64,000 bases of DNA from Paenibacillus doosanensis. Lineage in GTDB: Bacteria > Bacillota > Bacilli > Paenibacillales > NBRC-103111. Positions 62,148 to 64,000 of this stretch are shown one piece after another. The stretch spans positions 100,018 to 164,017 of the forward strand of contig NZ_JANYUY010000008.1 in the NCBI RefSeq assembly GCF_025060755.1, written 5' to 3'. How positions within the stretch are numbered: the first letter of the stretch is position 1; every line of letters begins with the position of its first letter. Under the pieces are notes generated by a model, which was not told where the DNA came from, made no database searches, and was given only the letters and a program-made list of their open reading frames with translations. A program made the position numbers and the translations under genes.

Positions 62148-62161
62148 CGTGTGCGCACACG
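62148..62161. promoter_or_regulatory. LacI-type operator 2, between lacI-type gene and abfA
   Basis: CGTGTGCGCACACG, identical to the other two copies. It lies 26 bp after the regulator's stop codon and 151 bp, centre to centre, from operator 1, a distance suited to DNA looping. Confidence 0.72.
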
Positions 62162-62187
62162 GACGTGAGTAAAAAACAACCGCCGGA

Positions 62188-63180
62188 TCATATCGAAGCT
62201 CCGGCAATCATGCGATAGGGCAGCAGCGGCACCGGCGCCGCCGATCCTTGCTCGATGTGCTCCACCAGGCAGCGGACCGCTTGCAGGCCGAACTGCTCTA
62301 CATCGTACTCTACCGTCGTCAAGGCGGGCGTTACATATTTTAGCACGTCGATATTGTCGAAGCCCATCAGGCCGACGTCCTCGGGAATGCGAAGCCCTCT
62401 GCCCTTCAAATGATTCATCACTTCCAGCGCGTAAATATCGCAAGAACAAACAATCGCCGTACGCGGCTCGCCGCCGCCGAAGCTCATCCGGCCGATCGCC
62501 CCAACGTAGTCTTTGTCCGTGACAATGACGGGCAATTCGTCCATTCCGAATTCCTTCAAGCCTTCGAGACATCCGGCGAAACGTTCTTCCTGAGTAAAAA
62601 TATTGGTTTTCCCTTGATAAGACAGCGGCGGGCATACGTATACGAACCTTTCGTAGCCTTTGCCGCAAATGTATTGCACGGCTTCCTTCATCGCTTTCCG
62701 GTCGTCGATACCGATATAGCTCCAATCGCCGGACACCCGGTTGCATACGGTAACGACCGGAACGTTCAAGCTTTTCAAATAACGGTCGAACGCTTCTCCG
62801 TAATTGATCGCAAAGATGATGATCCCGTCCACCTTGCGGTGGAGCAGATGCTCGATGCATTTCTTCTCATTGCCGGGGTCCTTGTTCGTCAGCACAAGGT
62901 CGACGAAATAGCCCTGCCGCCTGGATTCGGCTTCAATGGCATTCATAAGCTGGGCGAACGAGCGGTTGTACAGATCGAACAGCACGACGCCGATGGTCAT
63001 CGTTCTTCCTTTGGCCAGGCTTCTCGCCATATAATCGGGCTGATAATTAAGCTGTCTGGCTACCTCGATGATCTTCGCTTTCGTTTTCTCGCTAATTCCC
63101 GGGCGATGGTTCAAGGCTCGGTCGACGGTACCGGGAGATACTCCACAGATGACGGCGATTTCTTTGATTGTAACTCCCAT
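62188..63180 (-). CDS. LacI family transcriptional regulator of arabinofuranosidase
   Basis: A 330-residue repressor. The N-terminal helix-turn-helix reads TIKEIAVICGVSPGTVDRAL, followed by the hinge ARSLAKGRTMTIGVVLFD and a periplasmic-binding-protein-like sugar-sensing domain (YIGIDDRKAMKEAVQYICGK, GLMGFDNIDVLKYVTPALTT). The ATG at 63180 follows AGGAGGAG; the frame is open to 63222. One operator lies 71 bp upstream of its own start and two lie ahead of abfA, indicating autoregulation plus control of the enzyme. The inducer is probably an arabinose-containing sugar. Confidence 0.93.
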   Translation of the reverse strand: MGVTIKEIAVICGVSPGTVDRALNHRPGISEKTKAKIIEVARQLNYQPDYMARSLAKGRTMTIGVVLFDLYNRSFAQLMNAIEAESRRQGYFVDLVLTNKDPGNEKKCIEHLLHRKVDGIIIFAINYGEAFDRYLKSLNVPVVTVCNRVSGDWSYIGIDDRKAMKEAVQYICGKGYERFVYVCPPLSYQGKTNIFTQEERFAGCLEGLKEFGMDELPVIVTDKDYVGAIGRMSFGGGEPRTAIVCSCDIYALEVMNHLKGRGLRIPEDVGLMGFDNIDVLKYVTPALTTVEYDVEQFGLQAVRCLVEHIEQGSAAPVPLLPYRMIAGASI

Positions 63181-63250
63181 AACTCCTCCTGCACCTCTGG
63201 CTGCCGCAGGCATGGTCCCCATTGCTCTTCAGCATGCTCTTACTTCTTTT

Positions 63251-63264
63251 CGTGTGCGCACACG
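63251..63264. promoter_or_regulatory. LacI-type operator 3, upstream of the LacI gene
   Basis: CGTGTGCGCACACG, identical to operators 1 and 2, 71 bp before the regulator's start codon; it supports autoregulation. Confidence 0.75.
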
Positions 63265-63379
63265 TTCATTGCTAATCTCACTATAAACCGATCCATTTCA
63301 GGAGTCAATATTAAAAAGTACGGCGATTGCCGCGCGACCTGGGGTCGATAAGGGGTTCACTCGCTGCTGCGGAGATCGC

Positions 63380-63452
63380 CGTCTGCAAAGTCGAACGCTT
63401 ACGCTTCTCCAGATTTAAACGGCCCCTCCGCTATTTTTTCACCACGCTTCTA
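63380..63452. repeat. Dispersed MITE-like element, truncated copy
   Basis: It contains the core CGAACGCTTACGCTT and GGCCCCTCCGCTA and an intact right end TTTTTTCACCACGCTTCTA. The left terminal repeat is missing. Its terminal TA is shared with the next copy. Confidence 0.75.
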
Positions 63453-63630
63453 AGAGGATGGTGAAAAACGCCCACTTCGCATGCGAAAGCATCTTCCGAT
63501 CGCTCTTGTTCCCGGATTTCTTGAATAAGTAAGCCCGTGTAACGGGGGAAATCCGAGAACAAAGGCGAACGCTTACGCTTCTTCAGATTGCTCTCGCTTA
63601 GCGAAGTTTGCTTTTTCACCACGCTTCTAA
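63451..63630. repeat. Dispersed MITE-like element, long variant form
   Basis: About 180 bp between TAAGAGGATGGTGAAAAACG and TTTTTCACCACGCTTCTAA. It keeps GGCGAACGCTTACGCTT but has a different interior, including a palindrome ATCCGAGAACAA / TTGTTCCCGGAT around a GTGTAACGGGG loop region. It lies between the truncated copy and the IS1182-like end. Confidence 0.75.
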
Positions 63631-64000
63631 GAGTCTGTCCGACGGAGTTACTTTTGTAGGTCCCTTCGGAGTAAGACTCGGTTTTCAAATGATTTTTCAT
63701 CACGATTTGAGTATAATCACTGTGTCTTTCTTTGCCTTTGTGGGAGTTACGCCGCTTTTTTACGTTTTTGGGCAGACCTCTCCCGTTTATACACCGTGGA
63801 TGGTTTGGGATATTTGGCAGAATGAAGCTTTCTTAAATTATAGCTTAAAGCCAAAAGGACGAACTCACCCTCAACCTTATCTTCGCCACGGAGGTGAAAC
63901 TGACGAAAGCCCTGACATTCTTTCATTTGCCCCCACGCGGGTTCCACGATGGCTTTACGTAACCGGTAAATGTCTTTACCGGCATCGCTTTGCACTTTGG
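63631..64000 (-). mobile_element. IS1182-like insertion sequence, one end only
   Basis: The proposed end GAGTCTGTCCGACGGAGTTA at 63631 matches the arm of the inverted repeat at 23765. A transposase reading frame begins 116 bp inside it. The other end lies beyond the window. Direct repeats cannot be checked here. Confidence 0.65.
63747..64000 (-). CDS. IS1182-like transposase, C-terminal part (cut by window edge)
   Basis: The visible 84 residues are the C-terminus of a DDE transposase. IVEPAWGQMKECQGFRQFHL, then GEFVLLALSYNLRKLH and a basic tail RERSAQKRKKAA, correspond to the conserved VEPvFGqiK...gFRrF...a.aL.yNLrKl region around the catalytic Glu. The frame stays open to position 64000, so the N-terminus lies outside. 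Whether the copy is intact cannot be judged. Confidence 0.85.
   Translation of the reverse strand, partial: KVQSDAGKDIYRLRKAIVEPAWGQMKECQGFRQFHLRGEDKVEGEFVLLALSYNLRKLHSAKYPKPSTVYKRERSAQKRKKAA

Larger units (their letters stand above)
63181..63746. other. Intergenic region with operator, two tandem repeat elements and an IS end
   Basis: From left to right: the upstream region of the LacI gene with an operator at 63251, about 100 bp without recognised content, two adjacent copies of the dispersed inverted-repeat element (about 63380-63452 and 63451-63630), and the end of an IS1182-like element starting at 63631. Open frames here are repeat-derived and not genes. Confidence 0.65.

Overview
The window looks like chromosome of a spore-forming member of the Paenibacillaceae (Paenibacillus or Cohnella type). 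The evidence is a gerQ spore-coat gene, YesM/YesN-type two-component regulators, LplABC-like sugar importers, AraC regulators next to transport genes, an SLH-anchored surface protein, moderately GC-rich codon use, and strong Gram-positive promoters and ribosome sites. No rRNA, tRNA or CRISPR array was seen.

Left part (1-19.6 kb), all on the minus strand. An ascorbate-type PTS fragment (IIB, IIA and a PRD regulator) is followed by a long catabolic and transport island. In transcription order the island holds a YesN response regulator, a YesM kinase, an orphan solute-binding lipoprotein, an AraC regulator, a phytanoyl-CoA-type dioxygenase, two paralogous amidohydrolases flanking a small Rieske protein, an Ldh-type dehydrogenase, a complete ABC importer, a TIM-barrel protein, a 3-hydroxyisobutyrate-dehydrogenase-like enzyme and a YciI protein. 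It looks like one uptake and oxidation pathway for a substrate I cannot name.

Middle part (19.8-35.8 kb). A consensus promoter drives a 24-codon ORF and a stand-alone amidoligase-fold enzyme. This is the best candidate for an undescribed system in the window. It is followed by an SGNH hydrolase, an AraC regulator, a sulfatase, and a very large SLH-anchored protein with about six NEAT-like domains that lies downstream of a small secreted protein. Two Fur-box promoters lie in this iron region. Then come a GyrI-like domain protein, a YfmM-like ABC-F protein, an aldo/keto reductase and gerQ.

Right part (35.9-64 kb). An ABC-2 exporter operon, a nucleotidyltransferase, and a Btr-like AraC/siderophore-binding regulator with its own Fur box are followed by a HAD phosphatase. 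A sugar cluster follows, with two Gfo/Idh/MocA oxidoreductases, an ABC importer and a divergent membrane-bound AraC regulator. Then come exonuclease III and an AT-rich Fic gene enclosed by two copies of the same 44-bp terminator. Next is an operon with a MFS transporter, 5-oxoprolinase PxpBCA, a flavoprotein and a mini-ferredoxin, divergent from an IclR regulator. A GH51 arabinofuranosidase/LacI pair with three identical palindromic operators ends the cellular genes, and an IS1182-like transposase is cut by the window edge.

A family of short inverted-repeat elements (MITE-like, apparently with TA target duplications) is scattered through the window. Two copies provide the stop codon of a neighbouring gene.
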